Source: Bacteriovoracaceae bacterium UBA6144 (GTDB lineage: Bacteria > Bdellovibrionota > Bacteriovoracia > Bacteriovoracales > Bacteriovoracaceae). From it: a DNA stretch of 57,908 bases. This document shows, in pieces, positions 26,107 through 33,149 of the stretch. The stretch lies in the NCBI GenBank assembly GCA_002435705.1, contig DIVA01000025.1:1-57908 (forward strand), in the 5' to 3' direction. A program made the translations under genes and the position numbers. Position 1 is the first letter of the stretch, and each line of letters opens with the position of its first letter. The notes under the pieces were generated by a model. The model had not been told where the DNA came from, searched no databases, and saw only the letters and a program-made list of their open reading frames with translations.

Positions 26107-26556
26107 ATGCAAGACAACAATGGTAACGTCGTTTTAGAGGCTATCGAGAACGTCAAAAAAAACGTTCAGCAAAATGTTAAGAACGTAAAGTCGACTGTTG
26201 AAACACTTGTAAGCGATGTAAACGTCAATCAACTCAAGAGCCAAATCAAAAAAATTGTGAAAGACGCACAAGCTGATCTTTCGAAAATCGTAGACCGCGA
26301 TATCTCGACAGCAAAAAAGAAAATCGCTGCAGAGAAAGCGGCACTCGAGAAAGAAATCAAGAAACAATCAGGCATAGCGAAGAAATTCATTGAGTCACAA
26401 AAGAAAGAAGTAGCGGCACTTCAGGCAAAACTTGAAAAGCTCATGAAAGCGGCACCTGCAAAGAAAGCTACCAAAAAAGTGGCGACGAAGAAAGTAGCGA
26501 CCAAGAAAGCTGCTCCCAAAAAAGCAACGAAGAAAGTTGCTACCAAAAAACGCTAA
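26107..26556 (+). CDS. Helical protein with histone H1-like Lys/Ala tail
   Basis: A 149-residue cytoplasmic protein. Residues 1-115 are a long amphipathic helical region (VKKNVQQNVKNVKSTVETL, then AEKAALEKEIKKQSGIAKKF), like phasins or small coiled-coil proteins. Residues 116-149 are a basic repeat (units KKATKK, KKVATKK, KKAAPKK) as in histone H1 and bacterial AlgP/Hc1 tails. DNA, RNA or polyphosphate binding and nucleoid organisation are plausible. GAGGAG lies 6 nt before ATG 26107. The longer in-frame start at 25963 is nadE in another frame. Confidence 0.85.
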   Translation: MQDNNGNVVLEAIENVKKNVQQNVKNVKSTVETLVSDVNVNQLKSQIKKIVKDAQADLSKIVDRDISTAKKKIAAEKAALEKEIKKQSGIAKKFIESQKKEVAALQAKLEKLMKAAPAKKATKKVATKKVATKKAAPKKATKKVATKKR

Positions 26557-26564
26557 AAAGTGTG

Positions 26565-26590
26565 AGCCTCTACTTTTAAAAGTAGAGGCT
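26565..26590. terminator. 26-bp palindrome, terminator-like, overlapping a ribosome site
   Basis: A perfect palindrome with AGCCTCTACTT on the left, TTAA in the centre and AAGTAGAGGCT on the right, 8 nt after the stop of the H1-like gene. It can act as a terminator hairpin although the following T-tract is poor. Its right arm contains AGAGG (26584-26588), the only possible ribosome site for the response regulator that starts at 26599. Confidence 0.75.
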
Positions 26591-26598
26591 GCTTTCTC

Positions 26599-26967
26599 AT
26601 GTCAAAGAAACTCATTTATATTGTTGATGACGAAGAAGATATTTTAGATATTTTAAGTATGATTCTAAGCAAAGGAGGATATGATTTTAAAACCTTCCTT
26701 TCTCCCCTGGATTTACTCAAAGAATTCTCTACAAAAAAACCAGACGCGATCCTTTCAGACTTTAGAATGCCAGAGATGAATGGAGTAGAGCTTTTAAAGT
26801 CTGTCCGCTCGACTCATCAGTCTCTTCCTTTCATTATTATTTCTGCTCAAATTGAAAAGAGTCAAATGATAGAAGCTATCGATCTTGGCGTCACGGGGGT
26901 GGTTGAAAAGCCCTTCAAGGACCAGGACCTACTAGCGAAACTCTCAAAAGCCCTCAATAAGGCTTAG
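26599..26967 (+). CDS. Stand-alone response-regulator receiver
   Basis: A 122-residue single receiver domain: acidic pair VDDEED (10-14), phospho-acceptor Asp54 in SDFRMP, Ser/Thr switch IIISA and Lys in VEKPF. There is no output domain, so it acts as a CheY-like shuttle or relay. It is closest in motif to the receivers of the Hpt-receiver protein at 27616 and of the second CheA. Its translation may be limited by the upstream palindrome. It converges with the BLUF gene with 2 nt between. Confidence 0.92.
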   Translation: MSKKLIYIVDDEEDILDILSMILSKGGYDFKTFLSPLDLLKEFSTKKPDAILSDFRMPEMNGVELLKSVRSTHQSLPFIIISAQIEKSQMIEAIDLGVTGVVEKPFKDQDLLAKLSKALNKA

Positions 26968-26969
26968 TA

Positions 26970-27416
26970 TTATTCCTTGGCCAGATTAGGCAATTGATCA
27001 ATTGAAATACGCTCTTTGAATTGTTCAAGCATTTTTAAAATGAGCGCATTATCTATATCTTTCGATCCCTGAATGAGTCTCGTCCAAGACAGCATTTGAT
27101 TAACCATCTTAATGTCGAGTTCATTGACATCTCTATAGGCCATGCCCCACTTAGTAAAAATTCTTTGTGTGGCAGCAATGTCAAAAAGTACTGTTAGATT
27201 GCTATGCCTTGGGTCTTTAAATATTTTAGAATAGAGATGATCAACATCAGCACTCTCCCCTTCCAGCAATTGCAAAAAGAGTCCTGAATGATAGAGCAGT
27301 ATACCGCTGATGCCTGTTTGATTATTGTAACTATCTGCTTTAGACAAAATGTCCTCAATATCCTCTTTTCCCCTAAAGCTCAGGCTGGTATTACTGACGT
27401 AGAAAAGCTGTTTCAT
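26970..27416 (-). CDS. BLUF-domain blue-light photoreceptor
   Basis: A 148-residue single-domain FAD photosensor. The BLUF residues are in place: Tyr6 (LFYVS), Asn31 (NNQTGISG), Gln49 (LFLQLLEGE), Trp90 and Met92 (FTKWGMAYRD). The Asn-Gln (18) and Gln-Trp (41) spacings equal those of AppA. About 50 C-terminal residues form helices that could contact a partner. There is no enzymatic output, so it likely signals by protein contact, as short BLUF proteins do. Neighbours are receivers, Hpt proteins and a chemosensory operon, so a role in light-dependent behaviour is inferred. AAGGA lies about 6 nt before the ATG. Confidence 0.9.
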   Translation of the reverse strand: MKQLFYVSNTSLSFRGKEDIEDILSKADSYNNQTGISGILLYHSGLFLQLLEGESADVDHLYSKIFKDPRHSNLTVLFDIAATQRIFTKWGMAYRDVNELDIKMVNQMLSWTRLIQGSKDIDNALILKMLEQFKERISIDQLPNLAKE

Positions 27417-27615
27417 CCCATTTCCTTAAGATTGTAATAAAATGAGAGTCAATTATCGCATGAAATAAAGAAGACGAGACGGGAGAAATATTTTTTTTAT
27501 AATGCTTCGCTTTCTGATAAAAATGCTCGGTTTCGTGAGTTGATTTTTCTCTCTCAATTTTTCATTGTGTAAAAAGTTAAAAGCACAGAAAATATCAAGA
27601 AATAATAGGTGTGCC

Positions 27616-28512
27616 TTGGAAATAAGTACTGAAGATAGAGAAGAGTTTATCAATGAAGCCCTAGAGCTTCTGAGTATTGCCGAATCGGCCCTTATGGCCA
27701 TCGAGGACGGGGCTAATTTCACTTCAAAATATGACTCGATATTTCGCTCCTTTCATTCCATTAAAGGCGCCTCTGGAATGCTAGGTATGACCTATTTAAA
27801 TGCCCATATGCATAAGATAGAAGATGATTTCGGTAAACTTAAAAGCAGAACAGAACTGACCCAAAGCCAATGCACCTATTTTCTTAAGGCCATCGATACC
27901 GCAAGAATAGGTTTAGATGGCAATGAAATTTCTTTTGATTACGACACGAAGATTTCAGAGCAAGAAGTAGAAAAAATAGAATCGGTCGATGCTTTCATTG
28001 TTGATGACGAAGAAGACTTGGTAGAGATTCTGGGAGCCTATCTCGCGAGGGAAAAAATTTCATGGCGAGGATTTAGCTCCCCAAGTGCTGCCCTTGAAGC
28101 GATCAAACTCTCTCCCCCTCGAATAGTTTTAACGGACTTATCAATGCCACAAATGGATGGCTTGACTCTGAGTCGGGAAATCAAAAAAATATATTCTGAA
28201 TTACCCATTATTATTGTCAGTGGATATCTAAGCCGAGAGGCACTGCTGGAAGCGAGCAAGGCAGGCATTTCAGGGTTTGTAGAAAAACCAGCAAAGCACA
28301 ATACAGTCATCACACAAGTAAAACAAGCATTGGTAGAAGCAGAGATGGCTTCTTTGCTAGATACAACAATCAAGATCATTCTCTTTCAATTACCGGAAAT
28401 AGAAGAATACCTCTTGAAGAAAGGCAAAAGTGATAATTTCAATTTATTAAAAACAGATATTATTAAACTCTTAGAAAGAAAAAGACTGCTAAAAAAGTTA
28501 CGAACCTCTTAG
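27616..28512 (+). CDS. Hpt-receiver hybrid signalling protein
   Basis: About 298 residues from TTG 27616, chosen because AGG lies 6 nt upstream and the Hpt helix begins right after (EISTEDREEFINEALELL). An upstream TTG at 27565 is possible. Residues 1-105 are an Hpt domain with the phospho-His in FHSIKG (about His47). Residues 120-245 are a receiver with VDDEED and Asp174 (LTDLSMPQMDG) and Lys in VEKP. A 50-residue helical tail follows. It has no kinase domain and would act as a phosphotransfer and sink element for a CheA. It converges with the 68-residue protein with a 4-nt overlap. Confidence 0.88.
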   Translation: MEISTEDREEFINEALELLSIAESALMAIEDGANFTSKYDSIFRSFHSIKGASGMLGMTYLNAHMHKIEDDFGKLKSRTELTQSQCTYFLKAIDTARIGLDGNEISFDYDTKISEQEVEKIESVDAFIVDDEEDLVEILGAYLAREKISWRGFSSPSAALEAIKLSPPRIVLTDLSMPQMDGLTLSREIKKIYSELPIIIVSGYLSREALLEASKAGISGFVEKPAKHNTVITQVKQALVEAEMASLLDTTIKIILFQLPEIEEYLLKKGKSDNFNLLKTDIIKLLERKRLLKKLRTS

Positions 28513-28715
28513 TCCTTAACTACGATTTGACGAATTTCCCGGCAAGCCCCCTCGATCCGATCCATGGCCTTAATAGAGCGATTAAGCTTATCCAATTTCT
28601 GTTCGTCCGTAAGAGGCATGTCGCCGCTAAGTGACATTTGAACAGCCTCACAGAGACCTCGAGAGATCGCAAGGGCATTCAATAATTCGTGCAGCAAGGG
28701 TCTAATCTCGTTCAA
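28509..28715 (-). CDS. Tiny protein resembling a histidine-kinase dimerisation helix
   Basis: A 68-residue helical protein. The segment LLHELLNALAISRGLCEAVQ has the H-E-x-x-N-x-L form of the phospho-His helix (H-box) of histidine kinases, and a second helix KLDKLNRSIKAMDRIEGACR follows. It could be a free-standing helical-hairpin phosphotransfer or regulatory protein. It starts at TTG, supported by GAGG 5 nt upstream, and sits 7 nt downstream of the receiver/HD-GYP gene, so it is the last gene of the chemosensory operon. The DHp reading is inference. Confidence 0.7.
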   Translation of the reverse strand: MNEIRPLLHELLNALAISRGLCEAVQMSLSGDMPLTDEQKLDKLNRSIKAMDRIEGACREIRQIVVKD

Positions 28716-28722
28716 TGTAACC

Positions 28723-30009
28723 TCAACTTTTAAGTGATAAGATAATTTTTTTAAAAGGGTCTTTCAGTGTGAACTCCGGATGAGTCGTAATGAAATCTTC
28801 CAATGACAACTGATCCGCTTTCTTTTGAAATGAGTAGGCGATAATAGCTTCGCAGATGATAAACAAGGCTCCCAATGCGGAGATCCTTGAGGCACTCAAG
28901 CCCCTAGGAAACCCCTCTCCATTAGGCTTCTCATGGTGCTCCATGATAATGCTGTCCACATGGTTTGGAATCCCCTTGAGAGATCTTGCCAGTTCAGCTG
29001 CCCTAAAAGGGTGCGTTCTATATTCAGAATTTGAGGCAGGAGAAGCATTTTCGATCTTTAATAACTCAGTATCATCATAAAGAGCTTCATCTACAAAATG
29101 ATCGTGCATCAAAGAAGCCATCACAAGTTTTTCATGAGTAGCCTCGTTGTGCCAACCCAGTTGCGAAGCCACAACACAAGTCAGTACACAAAGTTTTGAA
29201 ACATGAGCACCATAAGTATCATCCTCAGAAGGCAATCGAAGAACAGCGGCTAAGTTTTTATTCTTTTTTACAAACTGGACCGTTGCTGTGACTGTTTTTT
29301 GGGCTAGCTGCAGGGATTCGTGGCTCCATCCAAAGCTTTTACAAAGAAGGGCCACAGAAGGGATGACGCTCTCAACGAGTTCAAATTGATTCTCAGATGA
29401 AGAAGAAATCCTTTTCTCTAAAAAATCTTCGAACTCTTTAATGACATTAACAGCATCGTTTTTAAGTAGATAGAGACGGTTCAGGAATTTATTTTCAATT
29501 TTTAAATAATCAGACTTATCTAAGGCATCCCCAGACTGATGAAGTTTAATATATTTCCCTTCCCCTAAACGAACAAAAGTATCAAAACTTACAACCCCAA
29601 GCCTTTTTAGGTAGCCAAAAGGGAGCTGTACATATTCCTGAGGGATTGGTGTATGCACAAAATTCTTCTCAAGGTACTGCTTTAGTGGCTTCATCATATT
29701 CGGCTTTTGAATGAACTCAGAGACAGCGGGGAACAACTCTTTGAGCTGCGCCTCTGGATTGCCGGAACAAATGATATAGGGAACACTTGGGTAGAGCTTT
29801 TGCACTTCGGAGAAAAGAAAAACCCCGTCCCCATTGGGCATCTTGTAATCAGACACGATAAGGCTAGGGACTCCCTGTTTCTTGAGAATTTCGATGGCTT
29901 CATTACCACAACACGCTTTAAAAATCACCGACTGCGTTGTGGTAGAAGTTATGAGCTCAAGCATATCTAAGATATCTGGCTCATCATCCACGAGTAGGAT
30001 ATAAGACAT
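28723..30009 (-). CDS. Receiver + HD-GYP-type domain protein
   Basis: A 428-residue protein. Residues 1-115 are a receiver (LLVDDEPD, Asp54 in VSDYKMP, Lys in IQKP). A linker of about 140 residues follows, then an HD domain: His269, HD at 302-303 (LMHDH), HHE at 358-360 and GEGFPRG at 364-370. The last motif differs from GYP by Tyr to Phe. HD-GYP proteins hydrolyse cyclic-di-GMP, so this may be the phosphodiesterase paired with the GGDEF protein at 40728. Its stop is followed by a 7-nt gap to the DHp-like gene. Confidence 0.85.
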   Translation of the reverse strand: MSYILLVDDEPDILDMLELITSTTTQSVIFKACCGNEAIEILKKQGVPSLIVSDYKMPNGDGVFLFSEVQKLYPSVPYIICSGNPEAQLKELFPAVSEFIQKPNMMKPLKQYLEKNFVHTPIPQEYVQLPFGYLKRLGVVSFDTFVRLGEGKYIKLHQSGDALDKSDYLKIENKFLNRLYLLKNDAVNVIKEFEDFLEKRISSSSENQFELVESVIPSVALLCKSFGWSHESLQLAQKTVTATVQFVKKNKNLAAVLRLPSEDDTYGAHVSKLCVLTCVVASQLGWHNEATHEKLVMASLMHDHFVDEALYDDTELLKIENASPASNSEYRTHPFRAAELARSLKGIPNHVDSIIMEHHEKPNGEGFPRGLSASRISALGALFIICEAIIAYSFQKKADQLSLEDFITTHPEFTLKDPFKKIILSLKS

Positions 30010-30011
30010 GT

Positions 30012-30833
30012 TTAATCTCTCTGGTAAATAATCGCTTTATCTACGGCAATTTGCTTAAATCGATCACTAACCCCAAAGAGACTTTCCGCTGCTCCCAGAA
30101 TCAAATATCCCATAGGATTAAGGCGCTGATAGATGTTCTCAATGACCTTCTTTTTATTTTCGACATTCTGATAGATCAAAACATTTCGAATAAAAATGAC
30201 ATCGAACTTCCCAATATCTCCCCACTCTTCGAGGAGGTTAATCTTCTTAAAATTCATCATGGATTGAAGATGACTTTTCACTTGCCACTGGTCCTCGGGA
30301 GTTTTTGAAAAGTACTCAATCATCAATTTTGCCGGAAGCCCACGTTGGATTTCTATCTGTGAATAGAGTCCTTTCTGGGCACGCTTTAAAATGGTGTCAG
30401 ACACATCCGAAGCCAGGTAACGGATCATGGGAATTTTAATTCCAGTCTTTCTGAGCTCTTCAATTTCCATGGCAATCGAATAGATCTCTTGGCCTGAGCT
30501 AGAAGCTGCTGACCAGACATTTATCACAGACTTAAAAGCATCCTTGGTGAGTTCAGGAATGATATGAGAGCTCAGAGCTTTAAAGATACTGGCATCTCTA
30601 AAAAAGCTAGTTTCATTGTTAGTCGCGAGGTCTAGCAAGAGACTTTTCATTGAGCCCGTAATACCTACTCGAGCTTTTTGATAGAGCTCATCGATGCTAC
30701 CAAATCCTAGCTGCGTCGAAATGTCGCGTAGTCTGTGTTCCAGTTGGAAGTAATTAGCTTCAACATAAATGATACCAAGTTCTTTCTCAATAAACTTAGC
30801 AAAAAAAAGCAAAATATCTTGTGAGATGGCCAT
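30012..30833 (-). CDS. cheR: Chemotaxis methyltransferase CheR
   Basis: A 273-residue SAM-dependent methyltransferase for glutamates of chemoreceptors: N-terminal helical domain (residues 1-70), NNETSFFRD (the TNETxFFRE signature), VWSAASSSGQEIYSIAM (SAM site), LASDVSDTILKRAQKGLYS and VIFIRNVLIYQN. All family signatures are present. It lies between cheY and the HD-GYP gene in the minus-strand chemosensory operon with 2-nt gaps. Confidence 0.96.
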   Translation of the reverse strand: MAISQDILLFFAKFIEKELGIIYVEANYFQLEHRLRDISTQLGFGSIDELYQKARVGITGSMKSLLLDLATNNETSFFRDASIFKALSSHIIPELTKDAFKSVINVWSAASSSGQEIYSIAMEIEELRKTGIKIPMIRYLASDVSDTILKRAQKGLYSQIEIQRGLPAKLMIEYFSKTPEDQWQVKSHLQSMMNFKKINLLEEWGDIGKFDVIFIRNVLIYQNVENKKKVIENIYQRLNPMGYLILGAAESLFGVSDRFKQIAVDKAIIYQRD

Positions 30834-30835
30834 AA

Positions 30836-31204
30836 TTACTCTTCTAGAATGGATTTAACTTTAGATTCAATGATATCTGCTGTGAATGGTTTTAATAAAT
30901 AATCAACGACTCCTGCCTCAATCATTTTCATGATATCGAGGGGGTCATTTTTTGAAGTAAGCATGACAACGGGAATCTTGAGATTCATCTTTTTCATTTC
31001 TTCAAACGCCGTGGGCCCATCCATCACCGGCATCTCCCAATCAAGAAAAATCATATCGTAATCTTGTGATTTCTTTAATTGCTCAACGCCTTGCAGTCCA
31101 TCCATGCAATCATGAATCTCCTTGGCAAGAGGCTCTAGACACTGTCTTAAGTAAGCATGAACCGATTTCGAATCATCAATAAGTAAGAATTTGTACTGAC
31201 TCAT
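30836..31204 (-). CDS. cheY: CheY-type response regulator
   Basis: A 122-residue receiver with LIDDSKSV at the N end, Asp55 (FLDWEMPVMDG), VMLTSK (Thr switch) and Lys in LLKPF. This WEMPVMDG pattern is the CheY-like one, unlike the SDFRMP-type relay receivers at 26599 and in the second CheA. It is likely the output regulator of the CheA at 35110. Its ATG overlaps the stop of the upstream gene by 4 nt. Confidence 0.88.
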   Translation of the reverse strand: MSQYKFLLIDDSKSVHAYLRQCLEPLAKEIHDCMDGLQGVEQLKKSQDYDMIFLDWEMPVMDGPTAFEEMKKMNLKIPVVMLTSKNDPLDIMKMIEAGVVDYLLKPFTADIIESKVKSILEE

Positions 31205-32079
31205 GAATTCCCTTTTAGTGCTTTATGAAAGAGGTCTCTATTTTCTTTAATTTGGGCATATCTCTCTTCGGTAAACTCTGTAATCACAAGATTTCTAAGC
31301 TTCCATACTTCTTCATTGCAATCACTCAGGTTTGTCGCAACGGAACGGAGCTCATCTTCAGAAAAAATTGATGGGTCCTGGAGAGAATCAATTTTTGATT
31401 GCATGTGCACCAGAAGAGCTTTCATGTGACGAATGCCAATAGCACTGGTGAATTTAATCACAGGTTGTAGAATTTTACTCACGTCCCCGAGGAGTTTTGT
31501 AATAACCTTAGGATCGGGCATATTTTTATCTTTAACAAAGGAGAGAGCCACTTTAACGGCTCGATACTTTCGTTCATCTAATAATGTCTCGAGTTCTACC
31601 AGCATTCCCTCAGGGTAGGTCAGATCTTCTCCGTCGGTAAGAAGTTCTGTGGAGTCACCTACAGCCGTGACAAGTGGAATCACTGGTTGTGGCTCTGTCA
31701 CAGCAGACTCAAGTGGTGTCTCTGCTTGAGAGAGGTAGTCATCGAGCATCATCGTCAGTGATTTGAGATCAATGGCTTTAAGGTTCAGTAGAATTTGACC
31801 AAGAGGAGTGCGTTTCTCTTCAATCATAGATTCGAGACCTTTAACAACATCACTCTTCTCACCCTTAAGTGCTTTCACGGCCCAAAGAAAACTTAGTCCG
31901 CGCTCTTGTTGGAGATGAAAAGCTTGAACAACTTCATCAGGATTCAAGAGATTCATTTCGAGAGCGAGTTCTGCAACAGGAGGGACTTCTTTCGTTTGAG
32001 TAATAAGGGCGCGGGCCAAGTCTTGAGGAGAAATGGCATTTTTTGAAATAAGATATTCACCAAAGTATCTAATGCTCAC
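31201..32079 (-). CDS. Unknown protein embedded in the che operon
   Basis: A 292-residue soluble protein with 4-nt overlaps to cheB (upstream) and cheY (downstream), so it is certainly part of the chemosensory operon. Two N-terminal units (FGEYLISKNAISPQDLARAL and LGQILLNLKAIDLKSLTMML) look like the small helical MshEN/GspE N-terminal repeats that bind cyclic-di-GMP in some ATPases, though here they lack obvious binding residues. A Pro-rich linker follows, then a helical domain from about 165. No other family is recognised. Confidence 0.75.
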   Translation of the reverse strand: MSIRYFGEYLISKNAISPQDLARALITQTKEVPPVAELALEMNLLNPDEVVQAFHLQQERGLSFLWAVKALKGEKSDVVKGLESMIEEKRTPLGQILLNLKAIDLKSLTMMLDDYLSQAETPLESAVTEPQPVIPLVTAVGDSTELLTDGEDLTYPEGMLVELETLLDERKYRAVKVALSFVKDKNMPDPKVITKLLGDVSKILQPVIKFTSAIGIRHMKALLVHMQSKIDSLQDPSIFSEDELRSVATNLSDCNEEVWKLRNLVITEFTEERYAQIKENRDLFHKALKGNS

Positions 32080-33149
32080 TTGAGAATTCCTTTAAGTAAT
32101 TGAATAATTCCATCGAGACTTGCGATCTCATCATATTCATCTTGGGCGAAACAAGCCCCAGGCATCCCAAAGACGACACAGCTTTCTTTATTCTGAATAA
32201 GTACTCTGCCGCCCTTGGACCTCACTTGTTTTGCTCCTATTAGGCCATCTTCCCCCATACCGGTCAAGACGATTCCTAAAAGTTGATGGCCATATATTTC
32301 GCTTGCTGTTTCAAAGAGGTTGTCAGCAGCAGGACGTACTGAATTTCTCATCGCCGTTTGATTAAGCGTCGCATAGATCCCGTCTGCTTGCTTGTTAAGA
32401 ATCATGTGATAGTCGCCAGGTGCCACAAGAAAGGAGTTCGTCGTCACTTTCTGAGACACCGCTGCTTCGGTAGCGGGAGCGTCTGTGAGAGCTGAAATTC
32501 TTTTTGCTAAAATCTGAGTGAATACTGGCGGCATGTGCTGAACTAAAAAAATTGGTTTCTTAAAAGGACCTTTGAGCTGAGAGAAAATAGTCTCTAGTGC
32601 CGTGGGGCCACCGGTTGAGGAGGCTATTACGATTGCTTGCGGATCAAAACCCTGAATGCGCTGCTTGGCTGATTTCCCTACCACCACAGTTGGCTGAGGG
32701 TTTAGTATGGACTCGCCCGTGTATATCGTTTTAGTAGCAGGTGCCTTGAGAGTTTGAAACTGCTTAACCCTTGGAACAAGAGAGAGACGAATCGAGTCAA
32801 GAGCAGTTTCAAAATTGACTCCATCGCCCTCGGGCTTAGCCACGACGTCATCTGCTCCTTCACGCAGAGCCTCGAGAGCTTTCTCTGCTCCACGAATTGT
32901 TTGAGATGAAAATACTATGACCTTAACATTGAGACCTTTCTGTCGAATCAGTTTCAGAGTCTCAAGACCATTGAGTTCAGGCATTTCCATATCAAGTGTG
33001 ATGAGATCAACCTGCATCTGCTCAAGTTTCTGCAGTGCAATTTTTCCATTGGCCGCTGTCGCAACGATCTCAATTCCCTCTACTCCCGTAAGAGCAGAGG
33101 AAATCTGAGAACGAAAAACAATAGAGTCATCAACGACCATTATGCGCAT
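32076..33149 (-). CDS. cheB: Chemotaxis methylesterase CheB
   Basis: A 357-residue two-domain protein. Receiver 1-120 with VVDDS and Asp53 (LDMEMPELNG). The esterase domain (from about 165) has the triad Ser178 (ASSTGGP), His205 (VQHMPP) and Asp301 (GEDGLIG). It demethylates or deamidates chemoreceptor glutamates when phosphorylated by CheA. It sits directly after the chemoreceptor gene with no gap. Confidence 0.96.
   Translation of the reverse strand: MRIMVVDDSIVFRSQISSALTGVEGIEIVATAANGKIALQKLEQMQVDLITLDMEMPELNGLETLKLIRQKGLNVKVIVFSSQTIRGAEKALEALREGADDVVAKPEGDGVNFETALDSIRLSLVPRVKQFQTLKAPATKTIYTGESILNPQPTVVVGKSAKQRIQGFDPQAIVIASSTGGPTALETIFSQLKGPFKKPIFLVQHMPPVFTQILAKRISALTDAPATEAAVSQKVTTNSFLVAPGDYHMILNKQADGIYATLNQTAMRNSVRPAADNLFETASEIYGHQLLGIVLTGMGEDGLIGAKQVRSKGGRVLIQNKESCVVFGMPGACFAQDEYDEIASLDGIIQLLKGILK

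Noticed and set aside
25963..26556. Start of the H1-like protein at 25963
   Set aside because: The upstream part is inside nadE, and ATG 26107 has a perfect GAGGAG site.
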